Shown here: piece after piece, positions 50,484 to 59,528 of the stretch
How positions within the stretch are numbered: the first letter of the stretch is position 1
How the letters are laid out: every line of letters begins with the position of its first letter
Assembly: GCA_032251335.1 (NCBI GenBank)
Contig: JAVVDW010000015.1
Location: forward strand, 1 to 64,000
DNA: 64,000 nt
Reading direction: 5' to 3'
Origin: UM-FILTER-40-17 sp032251335
GTDB taxonomy: Bacteria; Bacteroidota; Bacteroidia; Flavobacteriales; Flavobacteriaceae
Notes under the pieces: model-generated
Told to the model about the DNA's origin: nothing
What the model saw: only the letters and a program-made list of their open reading frames with translations
Databases searched by the model: none
Position numbers and translations under genes: made by a program

Positions 50484-50512
50484 TTGTATAAGAAAATAAA
50501 TCTATACATTTG
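50484..50512 (+). promoter_or_regulatory. Promoter of the tRNA-tuf cluster
   Basis: TTG at 50484-50486 and TACATTTG at 50505-50512 are 18 bases apart, an excellent flavobacterial match. It probably drives tRNA-Tyr, tRNA-Gly, tRNA-Thr and tuf. Confidence 0.8.
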
Positions 50513-50614
50513 CAGTCCGTTAGAAATAGCGGACTTTTTTTATGCCTTAAAGTTGAATTCAGGCCATTTTTAAAAGTCATTTTAGGTTCATTAAATTACT
50601 GAAAATACCAAATA

Positions 50615-50698
50615 GGGGAGATACTCAAGCGGCCAACGAGGACAGACTGTAAATCTGTTGGGTAACCTTCGCAGGTTCGAATCCTGCTCTCCCCACCA
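50615..50698 (+). tRNA. tRNA-Tyr (anticodon GTA)
   Basis: The acceptor GGGGAGA pairs with TCTCCCC. The anticodon stem CAGA/TCTG encloses CTGTAAA with anticodon GTA. A long variable arm is present, as expected for class II tRNA. CCA is encoded at the 3' end. Confidence 0.97.
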
Positions 50699-50828
50699 GA
50701 TGCGAAATGAACAAGCCTGCTCGAAGTTTTGGGCACGACTCCGAAAAAGCATGCGTTTATAAGGAGTTTTAGGTTATTTTTTCGCAAAATCGACTCAATA
50801 AAACTGTGCGCAGTTTCTTGAGAAAATT

Positions 50829-50901
<73 letters not shown>

Positions 50902-50906
50902 CAAAA

Positions 50907-50978
50907 GCCGGTGTAGCTCAGGGGTAGAGTGCTTCCTTGGTAAGGAAGAGGTCACGGGTTCAAATCCCGTCATTGGCT
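50907..50978 (+). tRNA. tRNA-Thr (anticodon GGT)
   Basis: The anticodon stem CTTCC/GGAAG encloses TTGGTAA with anticodon GGT. The acceptor GCCGGTG pairs with CATTGGC through two G-T pairs. CCA is not encoded. It lies five bases after tRNA-Gly. Confidence 0.96.
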
Positions 50979-51106
50979 CGGATTAAAACACTGTTTAACA
51001 GGGTTTAATTTTTGTACAAAATTTGAATGTCATTGTCGCAAACAATCATTCGCCAAATCAAGTGTAAACACAAATATTTATAAACTAAGACTAAATTTTT
51101 TTCATC

Positions 51107-52294
51107 ATGGCAAAGGAAACATTTAACCGTTCCAAACCCCACTTAAATATCGGTACCATCGGGCACGTGGATCACGGTAAAACTACATTAACTGCAGCTA
51201 TTACAACAGTTTTGGCTTCAAAAGGACTTTCTGAATTGAGAAGCTTTGATCAAATTGACAATGCTCCTGAAGAAAAAGAAAGAGGTATTACCATTAACAC
51301 GTCTCACGTGGAATACCAAACAGAGAAACGTCACTATGCGCACGTTGACTGTCCGGGTCACGCGGATTATGTGAAAAACATGGTTACAGGTGCTGCCCAG
51401 ATGGACGGTGCTATTTTGGTTGTTGCCGCTACGGATGGTCCTATGCCACAAACCCGTGAGCACATCTTGCTCGGACGCCAAGTTGGTATTCCAAGATTGG
51501 TCGTGTTTATGAACAAAGTGGATATGGTTGACGATGCTGAGTTGTTGGAGTTGGTGGAAATGGAAATCAGAGAGTTGCTTTCTTTCTACGAATATGATGG
51601 TGACAACACGCCTGTAATTCAAGGTTCTGCACTTGGTGCGTTGAACAATGAACCCAAATGGGTTGATACTGTTATGCAGTTGATGGATGCCGTAGATGAG
51701 TGGATTGAATTGCCTCAGCGCGATGTTGACAAGCCATTTTTGATGCCTGTTGAAGATGTATTCTCTATCACAGGTCGTGGAACAGTTGCTACCGGCCGTA
51801 TCGAAACAGGTGTAGCCAACACAGGCGATCCTGTAGAAATTATTGGTATGGGTGCAGAGAAATTGACTTCGACTATCACCGGAGTTGAGATGTTTAGAAA
51901 AATTCTCGACAGAGGTGAAGCCGGAGATAACGTAGGTATCCTTTTGAGAGGTATTGAAAAATCTCAAATCAAAAGAGGTATGGTTATTTGCAAGCCGGGT
52001 TCAGTAAAACCACACGCTAAGTTTAAAGCGGAAGTCTATATCTTGAAAAAAGAAGAAGGTGGTCGTCACACACCTTTCCACAATAACTACCGTCCGCAGT
52101 TTTACGTACGTACAACGGACGTAACCGGTACTATCAATTTGCCTTCCGGCGTTGAGATGGTTATGCCTGGTGACAACCTTACCATTGAAGTGCAGTTGTT
52201 GAGTACTATTGCACTTAACGTAGGTTTGCGTTTTGCTATCCGTGAAGGTGGTAGAACAGTAGGTGCCGGTCAGGTAACTGAGATTTTAGACTAA
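51107..52294 (+). CDS. tuf: Elongation factor Tu
   Basis: The 395-residue GTPase delivers aminoacyl-tRNA to the ribosome. GHVDHGKT (residues 18-25), DCPGHADYVKNM, the NKVDMVDD G-4 element and SALGALN are present, followed by domains II and III ending VGAGQVTEILD. It follows three tRNA genes and is probably in their transcript. The single-copy context tRNA-tuf-tRNA-secE is normal in Bacteroidota. Confidence 0.98.
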   Translation: MAKETFNRSKPHLNIGTIGHVDHGKTTLTAAITTVLASKGLSELRSFDQIDNAPEEKERGITINTSHVEYQTEKRHYAHVDCPGHADYVKNMVTGAAQMDGAILVVAATDGPMPQTREHILLGRQVGIPRLVVFMNKVDMVDDAELLELVEMEIRELLSFYEYDGDNTPVIQGSALGALNNEPKWVDTVMQLMDAVDEWIELPQRDVDKPFLMPVEDVFSITGRGTVATGRIETGVANTGDPVEIIGMGAEKLTSTITGVEMFRKILDRGEAGDNVGILLRGIEKSQIKRGMVICKPGSVKPHAKFKAEVYILKKEEGGRHTPFHNNYRPQFYVRTTDVTGTINLPSGVEMVMPGDNLTIEVQLLSTIALNVGLRFAIREGGRTVGAGQVTEILD

Positions 52295-52308
52295 TATTTA
52301 GATTTACA

Positions 52309-52336
52309 GTCAGGATGTTGTGCGCAACATCCTGAC
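52309..52336 (+). terminator. Perfect 12-bp hairpin after tuf
   Basis: GTCAGGATGTTG pairs fully with CAACATCCTGAC around a TGCG loop. It lies 15 bases after tuf and is followed by only a short T-rich tract (TTCT), so it may stop, slow or stabilise the transcript. Confidence 0.65.
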
Positions 52337-52342
52337 TTCTAT

Positions 52343-52370
52343 AAACAGCTCATTTTAGTGGCTGTTTTCT
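52343..52370 (+). terminator. Second hairpin between tuf and tRNA-Trp
   Basis: AAACAGC at 52343-52349 pairs with GCTGTTT at 52361-52367, ending in TTTT. It looks like a weak intrinsic terminator. Confidence 0.6.
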
Positions 52371-52383
52371 AGTCTAATGACCT

Positions 52384-52456
52384 ACGGGTGTAGCTCAGTT
52401 GGTAGAGCACTGGTCTCCAAAACCAGGTGTCGGGAGTTCGAGCCTCTCCACCCGTG
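52384..52456 (+). tRNA. tRNA-Trp (anticodon CCA)
   Basis: The acceptor ACGGGTG pairs with CACCCGT. The anticodon stem CTGGT/ACCAG encloses CTCCAAA with anticodon CCA. CCA at the 3' end is not encoded. The two hairpins before it suggest a processing or attenuation point. Confidence 0.96.
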
Positions 52457-52615
52457 CAATTAGTGGCTTTCACTTGGTTTGTGAGTGTGTTAAGTATGTA
52501 AATTGAAAAACCGAGAAGCGTCAACAGCGTATTGAAAATCTCGCAGATTTTTTTACGATAATTAAAGTGTTAATAAAAGAGATCGTGTAAACTGTCTTAA
52601 AATAAATAAGCATCA

Positions 52616-52816
52616 ATGGAGAGTTCATTAGTTGATTACTTCAAAGCTTCTTTCGAAGAGCTCAAAACTAAAGTGACTTGGCCTACTTGGGCGGAAGCAC
52701 AAAAACTAACAGTCACCGTGGCCACTTTTTCCGTACTTTTTGCCTTGGCAATTTGGGGTATAGACATTGTCATGAGTGAGGTTTTAGATTTTTATTTTAA
52801 TGGTATTAATACCTAA
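52616..52816 (+). CDS. secE: Preprotein translocase subunit SecE
   Basis: The 66-residue protein has the amphipathic N-terminal helix (VDYFKASFEELKTKVTWPTWAEAQ, with KVTWPTW the hallmark) and one membrane helix (about 36-58). It is the short bacterial form with a single transmembrane segment. The channel partner SecY is elsewhere; the ATPase SecA lies on this window's minus strand. It precedes nusG by 12 bases, the usual order. Confidence 0.95.
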   Translation: MESSLVDYFKASFEELKTKVTWPTWAEAQKLTVTVATFSVLFALAIWGIDIVMSEVLDFYFNGINT

Positions 52817-52828
52817 AAACGACTTCGA

Positions 52829-53383
52829 ATGTCTGATGCTGTAAATGTTAAAAAGTGGTATGTTGTCAGGGCTGTTAGCGGTCAGGAAAACAAAGTCAAA
52901 ACCTATATTGAATCTGAAATTAAAAGGTTTAATTTGGAGGATTATATATCTAAGGTTTTGGTGCCCACCGAAAAAGTCGTTCAAATAAGAAACGGAAAAA
53001 AAATCAACAAAGAACGCGTGTACATACCCGGCTATGTTATGGTTGAAGCCAATTTGACGGGTGAAATACCGCATATCATTAAATCTATTAACGGTGTGAT
53101 TGGTTTTTTGGGTGAAGTAAAAGGAGGCGATCCCGTGCCACTCAGAATGTCCGAAGTCAATAGATTGCTTGGCAAAGTGGATGAGTTGGCTGTAAAAGCA
53201 GACAACGTAGCCATTCCGTTTACAATAGGAGAAACCATCAAAGTAATAGACGGACCGTTTAACGGATTTAACGGCACCGTTGAAAAAATAAACGAAGAGA
53301 AGCGTAAACTAGAAGTCATGGTGAAGATTTTCGGCAGAAAGACACCTTTAGAGCTCAGTTATATGCAAGTAGAAAAAGTGTAA
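52829..53383 (+). CDS. nusG: Transcription termination/antitermination factor NusG
   Basis: The 184-residue protein has the NGN domain (KKWYVVRAVSGQENKVKTYIE, with WYVVRAVSGQE typical) and a C-terminal KOW domain (GETIKVIDGPFNGFNGTVEKINEEK). NusG binds RNA polymerase at the clamp and links it to Rho or the ribosome. There is no insertion between domains. It lies 12 bases after secE in the canonical order. Confidence 0.97.
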   Translation: MSDAVNVKKWYVVRAVSGQENKVKTYIESEIKRFNLEDYISKVLVPTEKVVQIRNGKKINKERVYIPGYVMVEANLTGEIPHIIKSINGVIGFLGEVKGGDPVPLRMSEVNRLLGKVDELAVKADNVAIPFTIGETIKVIDGPFNGFNGTVEKINEEKRKLEVMVKIFGRKTPLELSYMQVEKV

Positions 53384-53454
53384 AAGTTGTTACGCAATTT
53401 ATATTCCGTGTCGCTTAGCTTCCACAAAGCACACAAAACTAAATTTTATTAAAA

Positions 53455-53892
53455 ATGGCAAAAGAAATCAGTAAGGTTGTAAAACTTCAAGTTAGGGGAG
53501 GTGCCGCGAATCCATCGCCACCGGTCGGACCCGCCTTAGGATCAGCCGGTGTGAACATCATGGAGTTCTGTAAGCAGTTCAATGCAAGAACCCAAGACAA
53601 ACCCGGTAAAGTATTGCCTGTAGTAATCACTGTTTTTAAAGACAAGTCTTTTGACTTTGTCATCAAAACACCTCCTGCAGCGGTACAGCTTCTAGAAGCG
53701 GCAAAGATTAAGAGCGGTTCGGGTACACCGAACAGAAAAAAAGTGGCTTCCGTAACTTGGGACCAAATCAAAGCAATCGCAGAAGACAAAATGAGTGACC
53801 TCAATGCATTTACCATTGAATCATCCATGGCTATGATTGCCGGAACAGCACGTTCTATGGGAATCACCGTAACGGGCGACGCTCCCTTTTAA
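53455..53892 (+). CDS. rplK: 50S ribosomal protein uL11
   Basis: The 145-residue protein has the N-terminal VKLQVRGGAANPSPPVGPALGSAGVNIMEFCKQFNARTQD (PPVGPALGSAGVNI is diagnostic) and the rRNA-binding C-terminal domain (ARSMGITVTG). It forms the GTPase-associated centre with L10 and L7/L12. It is the first of the four ribosomal genes before rpoB; the L1 gene follows after 18 bases. Confidence 0.98.
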   Translation: MAKEISKVVKLQVRGGAANPSPPVGPALGSAGVNIMEFCKQFNARTQDKPGKVLPVVITVFKDKSFDFVIKTPPAAVQLLEAAKIKSGSGTPNRKKVASVTWDQIKAIAEDKMSDLNAFTIESSMAMIAGTARSMGITVTGDAPF

Positions 53893-53910
53893 TCTTTAAA
53901 AGCTCACAAA

Positions 53911-54597
53911 ATGGCAAAAACAAAAAAATACAAAGAATCCTTAGCCAAAATAGACAAAAACAAAGTCTATTCGATAGCAGAAGCTTCATCACTCGTTAAG
54001 GAAATCACCAACGTAAAGTTTGATGCATCTGTTGACATCGCCGTTCGTTTGGGTGTAGATCCGCGTAAAGCAAACCAAATGGTTCGCGGCGTAGTGACAC
54101 TGCCACACGGTACGGGTAAAGATGTTCGTGTATTGGCTTTGGTAACTCCGGACAAAGAAGCAGAGGCCAAAGAAGCCGGTGCAGACTATGTAGGTTTGGA
54201 TGAATACCTCCAAAAAATCAAAGACGGCTGGACAGATGTAGATGTCATCATCACCATGCCTAGCGTGATGGGTAAACTAGGTCCGCTGGGTCGTGTACTC
54301 GGGCCAAGAGGCTTAATGCCTAACCCCAAAACAGGTACGGTTACCATGGACGTTGCAAAAGCTGTTACAGAAGTCAAAGCCGGTAAAATCGACTTTAAAG
54401 TTGACAAAACCGGTATTGTCCACGCAGCTATTGGCAAAGCATCTTTCGAAGCCCAAAAACTAACCGAAAATGCCACAGAAATTCTACAAACATTAGTCAA
54501 ACTCAAACCAACGGCTGCTAAGGGTACTTACATCAAAAGTGTAAGCTTGTCCAGCACCATGAGCCCCGGAATTCCCGTGGATCCTAAAGCGGTTTAA
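53911..54597 (+). CDS. rplA: 50S ribosomal protein uL1
   Basis: The 228-residue protein matches L1: AVRLGVDPRKANQMVRGVVTLPHGTGK and VMGKLGPLGRVLGPRGLMPNPKTGTV are the conserved blocks (GPRGLMPNPK is diagnostic). It binds 23S rRNA at the L1 stalk and, in many bacteria, represses its own mRNA; I see no clear L1 target hairpin before rplK. It lies 11 bases before rplJ. Confidence 0.98.
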   Translation: MAKTKKYKESLAKIDKNKVYSIAEASSLVKEITNVKFDASVDIAVRLGVDPRKANQMVRGVVTLPHGTGKDVRVLALVTPDKEAEAKEAGADYVGLDEYLQKIKDGWTDVDVIITMPSVMGKLGPLGRVLGPRGLMPNPKTGTVTMDVAKAVTEVKAGKIDFKVDKTGIVHAAIGKASFEAQKLTENATEILQTLVKLKPTAAKGTYIKSVSLSSTMSPGIPVDPKAV

Positions 54598-54608
54598 AAA
54601 AGACCATT

Positions 54609-55130
54609 ATGACCAGAGAAGAAAAATCGGCAGTCATTGATCAATTGACCGCCCAACTCGAAGAAAACAACAATATCTATTTTGCAGATATTTCAGGCCT
54701 CAACGCCCTATCGACCTCCAATCTTCGCAGAGCTTGTTTCAAATCTAATGTCAAACTCGAAGTAGTTAAAAATACTTTGTTGGCAAAAGCGATGGAACAA
54801 TCTACCAAAGATTTTGGCGATCTTGCAAGCATTCTCAAAGGGAATACCTCCATGATGACCGCAGACACAAGCAATGTGCCTGCCAAAGTAATCAAGGATT
54901 TTCGCAAGAACTCAGATAAACCCATCCTCAAAGGCGCTTTTATCTTCGAAGCAATTTATATCGGTGACAACCAACTCGACGACTTGACCAAAATCAAATC
55001 TAAAGAAGAATTGTTGGGCGATATTATCACCTTGCTTCAGTCGCCGGCCAAAAACGTCATTTCCGCACTTCAATCGAGCGGAGGCAAACTGGCTGGTATT
55101 GTTAAAACACTTTCCGAAAGGGAAGTCTAA
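54609..55130 (+). CDS. rplJ: 50S ribosomal protein uL10
   Basis: The 173-residue protein matches L10: MTREEKSAVIDQLTAQLEENNNIYFADISG, the RRACFKSNVKLEVVKNTLLAKA helix region, and a C-terminal helix that docks L7/L12 dimers (LQSPAKNVISALQSSGGKLAGIVKTL). It anchors the stalk on the ribosome. It lies 51 bases before rplL. Confidence 0.97.
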   Translation: MTREEKSAVIDQLTAQLEENNNIYFADISGLNALSTSNLRRACFKSNVKLEVVKNTLLAKAMEQSTKDFGDLASILKGNTSMMTADTSNVPAKVIKDFRKNSDKPILKGAFIFEAIYIGDNQLDDLTKIKSKEELLGDIITLLQSPAKNVISALQSSGGKLAGIVKTLSEREV

Positions 55131-55181
55131 TTGTGTACGCACTCAAAACCCTTATATTTTTAAATTTTAAAACGATAGAAA

Positions 55182-55559
55182 ATGGCAGATTTAAAAGATT
55201 TTGCAGAAAAGTTAGTTAACCTCACTGTAAAAGAAGTAAACGAATTGGCAACCATCCTTAAGGATGAATACGGAATCGAACCGGCTGCTGCTGCAGTTGC
55301 TGTTGCAGGTCCCGTTGCTGGTGGTGGAGAAGCCGCTGTAGAAGAAAAAACAGAATTTGATGTAATTCTTAAAGCAGCCGGCGCTTCTAAACTCGCTGTT
55401 GTTAAATTGGTAAAAGAACTAACAGGTCTTGGCCTCAAAGAAGCTAAAGACATTGTAGATCAAGCACCTTCAACAGTAAAAGAAGGCGTTTCTAAAGACG
55501 AGGCCGAAGGTCTTAAAAAGTCTTTGGAAGAAGCCGGTGCTGAGGTTGAGTTGAAGTAA
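55182..55559 (+). CDS. rplL: 50S ribosomal protein bL12
   Basis: The 125-residue stalk protein has the N-terminal dimerisation helix pair (LKDFAEKLVNLTVKEVNELATILKDEYGI), an alanine-rich hinge (about 35-55) and the C-terminal factor-binding domain (EFDVILKAAGASKLAVVKLVKELTGLGLKEAKDIVD, with KLAVVK and LGLKEAKD typical). It is followed by a strong hairpin before rpoB. Confidence 0.97.
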   Translation: MADLKDFAEKLVNLTVKEVNELATILKDEYGIEPAAAAVAVAGPVAGGGEAAVEEKTEFDVILKAAGASKLAVVKLVKELTGLGLKEAKDIVDQAPSTVKEGVSKDEAEGLKKSLEEAGAEVELK

Positions 55560-55580
55560 TTTCAACAGCAGAACTAATTC

Positions 55581-55619
55581 GGTTTAGGTCTTGGAAGTAA
55601 GCTTCCGGAGACCTAAACC
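55581..55619 (+). terminator. Long hairpin between rplL and rpoB (attenuator)
   Basis: GGTTTAGGTCT at 55581-55591 pairs perfectly with AGACCTAAACC at 55609-55619, with an inner GGAAG/CTTCC stem. It lacks a strong T-run, so partial termination or RNA processing between ribosomal and polymerase genes is more likely than full termination. Confidence 0.7.
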
Positions 55620-55666
55620 ATTTTACGTATAAAATAACATACGTTCATTTTTATTAAAAATAACTC

Positions 55667-55674
55667 TAATTTTG
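55667..55674 (+). promoter_or_regulatory. Candidate -7 element directly before rpoB
   Basis: TAATTTTG matches TAnnTTTG only eight bases before the ATG at 55682, so it would give an almost leaderless mRNA. No TTG box is visible. Confidence 0.3.
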
Positions 55675-55681
55675 TCCATTG

Positions 55682-58600
55682 ATGGTCGCAAATCAATCCG
55701 AAAGAATCAACTTCTCATCACTCAAAAACAAGGTTGATTACCCCGATTTTTTAGATATCCAAGTAAAATCATTTCAAGATTTTTTCCAGCTTGAAACCAA
55801 ATCTGATCAGCGGGAAAACGAAGGGCTTTTCAAAACCTTTATGGAAAATTTTCCCATAACGGATACCCGAAACCAATTTGTCTTAGAGTTTTTAGATTAC
55901 TTCGTTGATCCACCCCGATACAGTATTCAAGAATGTATAGAGAGAGGCCTCACGCACAGCGTGCCACTCAAAGCCAGACTCAAACTGTATTGTACAGATC
56001 CCGAACACGAAGATTTTGAAACCATCGTTCAGGATGTCTTTTTGGGAACCATTCCCTATATGACACCCAGCGGTACTTTCGTTATCAACGGAGCCGAACG
56101 CGTCGTCGTTTCTCAACTTCACAGATCTCCCGGTGTTTTCTTCGGACAAAGTTTCCACGCCAACGGTACTAAATTGTACTCGGCCAGAGTCATTCCTTTT
56201 AAAGGTTCATGGATCGAATTCGCTACAGACATCAACAATGTGATGTATGCCTATATCGACCGTAAGAAAAAATTACCCGTAACTACCCTTTTCCGTGCCA
56301 TCGGTTTTGAGAGAGACAAAGATATCCTCGAAATTTTTGACTTGGCAGAGGAAATAAAAGTATCCAAAACCGGGCTTAAAAAAGTTTTGGGTCGCCAACT
56401 CGCTGCACGCGTGCTTAAAACATGGCACGAAGATTTCGTTGACGAAGATACCGGCGAAGTAGTTTCTATTCCGAGAAACGAGATTATTCTCGACAGGGAT
56501 ACCATCTTAGAAAAAGACCACATAGACGAAATCGTCGATGCTGACGTGAAAACAATTTTGTTGCACAAAGAAAATACGCATCAGGCAGATTACTCTATCA
56601 TCCATAATACACTGCAAAAAGATCCGACAAACTCCGAAAAAGAAGCTGTCGATCACATTTACAGACAATTGAGAAATGCCGAGCCCCCCGATGAGGAAAC
56701 CGCTCGTGGCATTATCGATAAATTGTTCTTCTCAGACCAACGCTACAATCTTGGCGAAGTAGGTCGATACAGAATGAATAAAAAACTTGGTTTGGATATT
56801 TCTGTGGACAAACAAGTGTTGACCAAAGAAGATATTATCACCATCGTGAAATATTTGATTGAGCTAATCAACTCTAAAGCAGAGATTGACGACATCGATC
56901 ACTTGTCAAACCGCCGTGTACGTACGGTTGGAGAACAACTTTCCAGCCAATTTGGCGTGGGCTTGGCCCGTATGGCTCGTACCATCAGAGAACGTATGAA
57001 CGTGAGAGACAATGAGGTATTTACCCCGATAGACCTCATAAATGCCAAAACGCTTTCATCGGTAATCAACTCTTTCTTTGGTACCAACCAGCTTTCTCAG
57101 TTTATGGACCAAACCAATCCGTTGGCAGAGTTGACACACAAAAGAAGATTGTCTGCCCTTGGGCCGGGCGGTCTCTCCAGAGAGCGTGCCGGTTTTGAAG
57201 TACGTGACGTTCACTACACACACTACGGCCGTCTTTGTCCCATCGAAACTCCTGAAGGCCCTAATATCGGTTTGATTTCTTCCTTGGCGGTGTTTGCCAA
57301 AGTAAACAACCTTGGGTTTATAGAAACCCCTTACCGCAAAGCCGAAAACGGTGCTATCGACTACAAGTCTGAACCCGTTTACCTCAGTGCGGAAGAGGAA
57401 GAAGGTAAACTGATTTCTCAGGCCAACGTGAAGATAGACGAAAGCGGAAAATTGCTCGACGAGAGAGTGATTGCCCGTAAAGAAGGAGATTTCCCTGTGG
57501 TGGATCCTTCCGAAATTCACTACGCTGACGTGGCACCAAACCAGATTGCATCTATCTCCGCTTCTTTGATTCCTTTCTTGGAACACGATGATGCCAACCG
57601 CGCCTTGATGGGATCCAACATGATGCGCCAAGCCGTACCGCTGTTACGTGCAGAAGCGCCTATTGTAGGAACCGGCTTGGAAAAACAAGTAGCTACAGAC
57701 TCACGCGTTTTGATCAACGCAGAAGGCTCAGGCGAAGTAGTGTATGTTGATGCCAACGAAATTCAAATCAAATACGACAGAACAGAGGCCGAGAGCTTGG
57801 TCAGTTTTGACTCAGAAACCAAAACGTATCCGCTCATAAAATTCAGAAAGACAAACCAGGGAACTGCCATTAATTTGAAGCCGATTGTCAGAAAAGGCGA
57901 TCGTGTAGAAAAAGGACAAGTACTCTGTGAAGGCTATGCCACCAAAGGCGGTGAATTGGCCCTAGGTAGAAACATGCAAGTGGCTTTTATGCCCTGGAAA
58001 GGATACAACTTTGAAGATGCCATTGTTATTTCTGAACGCGTAGTTCGTGAAGACATCTTCACCTCTATACATATAGACGATTATTCGTTGGAAGTTAGAG
58101 ATACCAAATTGGGAGCCGAAGAACTGACAAACGATATTCCAAACGTAAGCGAAGAAGCCACCAAAGACCTCGATGAAAACGGCATGATTCGCATTGGTGC
58201 GGAAATCAATCCCGGAGATATTTTGATTGGTAAAATCACACCCAAAGGCGAGTCGGATCCGACTCCCGAGGAAAAACTGCTTCGTGCCATTTTTGGCGAC
58301 AAAGCAGGCGATGTAAAAGATGCTTCACTCAAAGCTTCTCCTTCGCTACACGGTGTGGTTGTCGATAAAAAACTCTTCACGCGTGCCGTCAAAGACAAGC
58401 GCAAACGCGTCAAAGACAAAGAGGATATCACCGAATTGGAGATGAAATACCAAACGCAGTTCCAAGAACTGAGAGACAAACTTCTCGAAAAATTGTTCGC
58501 CTTGGTGAACGGAAAAACCTGTCAAGGTGTACTGAATGATTTGGGCGAAGAAGTATTGCCAAAAGGCAAAAAATACACGCTCAAAATGCTCAACAGTGTC

Positions 58601-59494
58601 GAAGATTACACCCACCTTGGCAAAGGCACTTGGGTGACAGACGACGATACCAATGCGCTTATCGAAGATTTGATTCACAACTATAAAATCAAAGAAAACG
58701 ACATTCAAGGTTCCTTGCGAAGAGAGAAATTTACCATTTCAGTCGGTGACGAATTGCCCGCAGGCATCATCAAACTTGCCAAAGTGTATGTCGCTAAAAA
58801 ACGCAAACTTAAAGTAGGGGATAAAATGGCCGGACGCCACGGAAACAAAGGTATTGTTGCTAGAATTGTTCGCGACGAAGATATGCCTTTCCTCGAAGAC
58901 GGAACCCCGGTCGATATCGTATTAAACCCATTGGGTGTACCCTCGCGTATGAACATCGGGCAGATATACGAAACCGTTTTGGGTTGGGCAGGTAAGAAAC
59001 TGAACAAAACATTTGCTACCCCAATTTTTGACGGTGCAACACTTGACCAAATCAACGGTTACACCGATGAAGCCGGCTTACCACTGTTCGGCAGCACCTA
59101 TCTGTACGATGGTGGTACAGGTGAAAAATTTGACCAACCGGCAACTGTAGGCGTCATTTATATGCTGAAACTCGGCCACATGGTGGACGATAAAATGCAC
59201 GCGCGTTCAATTGGTCCATACTCGCTCATCACACAGCAACCCCTTGGCGGTAAAGCCCAGTTTGGTGGCCAGCGTTTTGGAGAGATGGAGGTTTGGGCAC
59301 TAGAAGCCTACGGTGCTTCCAGCATCCTACGCGAAATACTCACCGTTAAATCTGATGACGTCGTAGGGCGCGCCAAAACGTACGAAGCAATCGTAAAAGG
59401 CGAATCTATGCCGGAACCCGGTTTGCCGGAGTCTTTCAACGTATTGATGCACGAACTCAAAGGTCTCGGACTCGATATCCGTCTCGAAGAATAA
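55682..59494 (+). CDS. rpoB: RNA polymerase beta subunit
   Basis: The 1270-residue subunit has the conserved blocks in order: the N-terminal SSLKNKVDYPDFLDIQVKSF start, the rifampicin region FFGTNQLSQFMDQTNPLAELTHKRRLSALGPGGL (FMDQTNPL wild-type-like, with the residues of sensitive enzymes), the C-terminal GRHGNKG and KAQFGGQRFGEMEVWALEAYGA. I start at the ATG 55682 (MVANQSERINF), one codon after a TTG. It follows the rplL hairpin and precedes rpoC by 34 bases. Confidence 0.98.
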   Translation: MVANQSERINFSSLKNKVDYPDFLDIQVKSFQDFFQLETKSDQRENEGLFKTFMENFPITDTRNQFVLEFLDYFVDPPRYSIQECIERGLTHSVPLKARLKLYCTDPEHEDFETIVQDVFLGTIPYMTPSGTFVINGAERVVVSQLHRSPGVFFGQSFHANGTKLYSARVIPFKGSWIEFATDINNVMYAYIDRKKKLPVTTLFRAIGFERDKDILEIFDLAEEIKVSKTGLKKVLGRQLAARVLKTWHEDFVDEDTGEVVSIPRNEIILDRDTILEKDHIDEIVDADVKTILLHKENTHQADYSIIHNTLQKDPTNSEKEAVDHIYRQLRNAEPPDEETARGIIDKLFFSDQRYNLGEVGRYRMNKKLGLDISVDKQVLTKEDIITIVKYLIELINSKAEIDDIDHLSNRRVRTVGEQLSSQFGVGLARMARTIRERMNVRDNEVFTPIDLINAKTLSSVINSFFGTNQLSQFMDQTNPLAELTHKRRLSALGPGGLSRERAGFEVRDVHYTHYGRLCPIETPEGPNIGLISSLAVFAKVNNLGFIETPYRKAENGAIDYKSEPVYLSAEEEEGKLISQANVKIDESGKLLDERVIARKEGDFPVVDPSEIHYADVAPNQIASISASLIPFLEHDDANRALMGSNMMRQAVPLLRAEAPIVGTGLEKQVATDSRVLINAEGSGEVVYVDANEIQIKYDRTEAESLVSFDSETKTYPLIKFRKTNQGTAINLKPIVRKGDRVEKGQVLCEGYATKGGELALGRNMQVAFMPWKGYNFEDAIVISERVVREDIFTSIHIDDYSLEVRDTKLGAEELTNDIPNVSEEATKDLDENGMIRIGAEINPGDILIGKITPKGESDPTPEEKLLRAIFGDKAGDVKDASLKASPSLHGVVVDKKLFTRAVKDKRKRVKDKEDITELEMKYQTQFQELRDKLLEKLFALVNGKTCQGVLNDLGEEVLPKGKKYTLKMLNSVEDYTHLGKGTWVTDDDTNALIEDLIHNYKIKENDIQGSLRREKFTISVGDELPAGIIKLAKVYVAKKRKLKVGDKMAGRHGNKGIVARIVRDEDMPFLEDGTPVDIVLNPLGVPSRMNIGQIYETVLGWAGKKLNKTFATPIFDGATLDQINGYTDEAGLPLFGSTYLYDGGTGEKFDQPATVGVIYMLKLGHMVDDKMHARSIGPYSLITQQPLGGKAQFGGQRFGEMEVWALEAYGASSILREILTVKSDDVVGRAKTYEAIVKGESMPEPGLPESFNVLMHELKGLGLDIRLEE

Positions 59495-59528
59495 TCAAAA
59501 CAGTCTTTAAATTATTATTTCCATGATT

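Noticed and set aside
51218..51967. 249-codon open frame antisense to tuf
   Set aside because: Produced by the strong codon bias of tuf; no domain or start signal.
57056..57631. 191-codon open frame antisense to rpoB
   Set aside because: Shadow of the conserved rpoB frame with no independent support.
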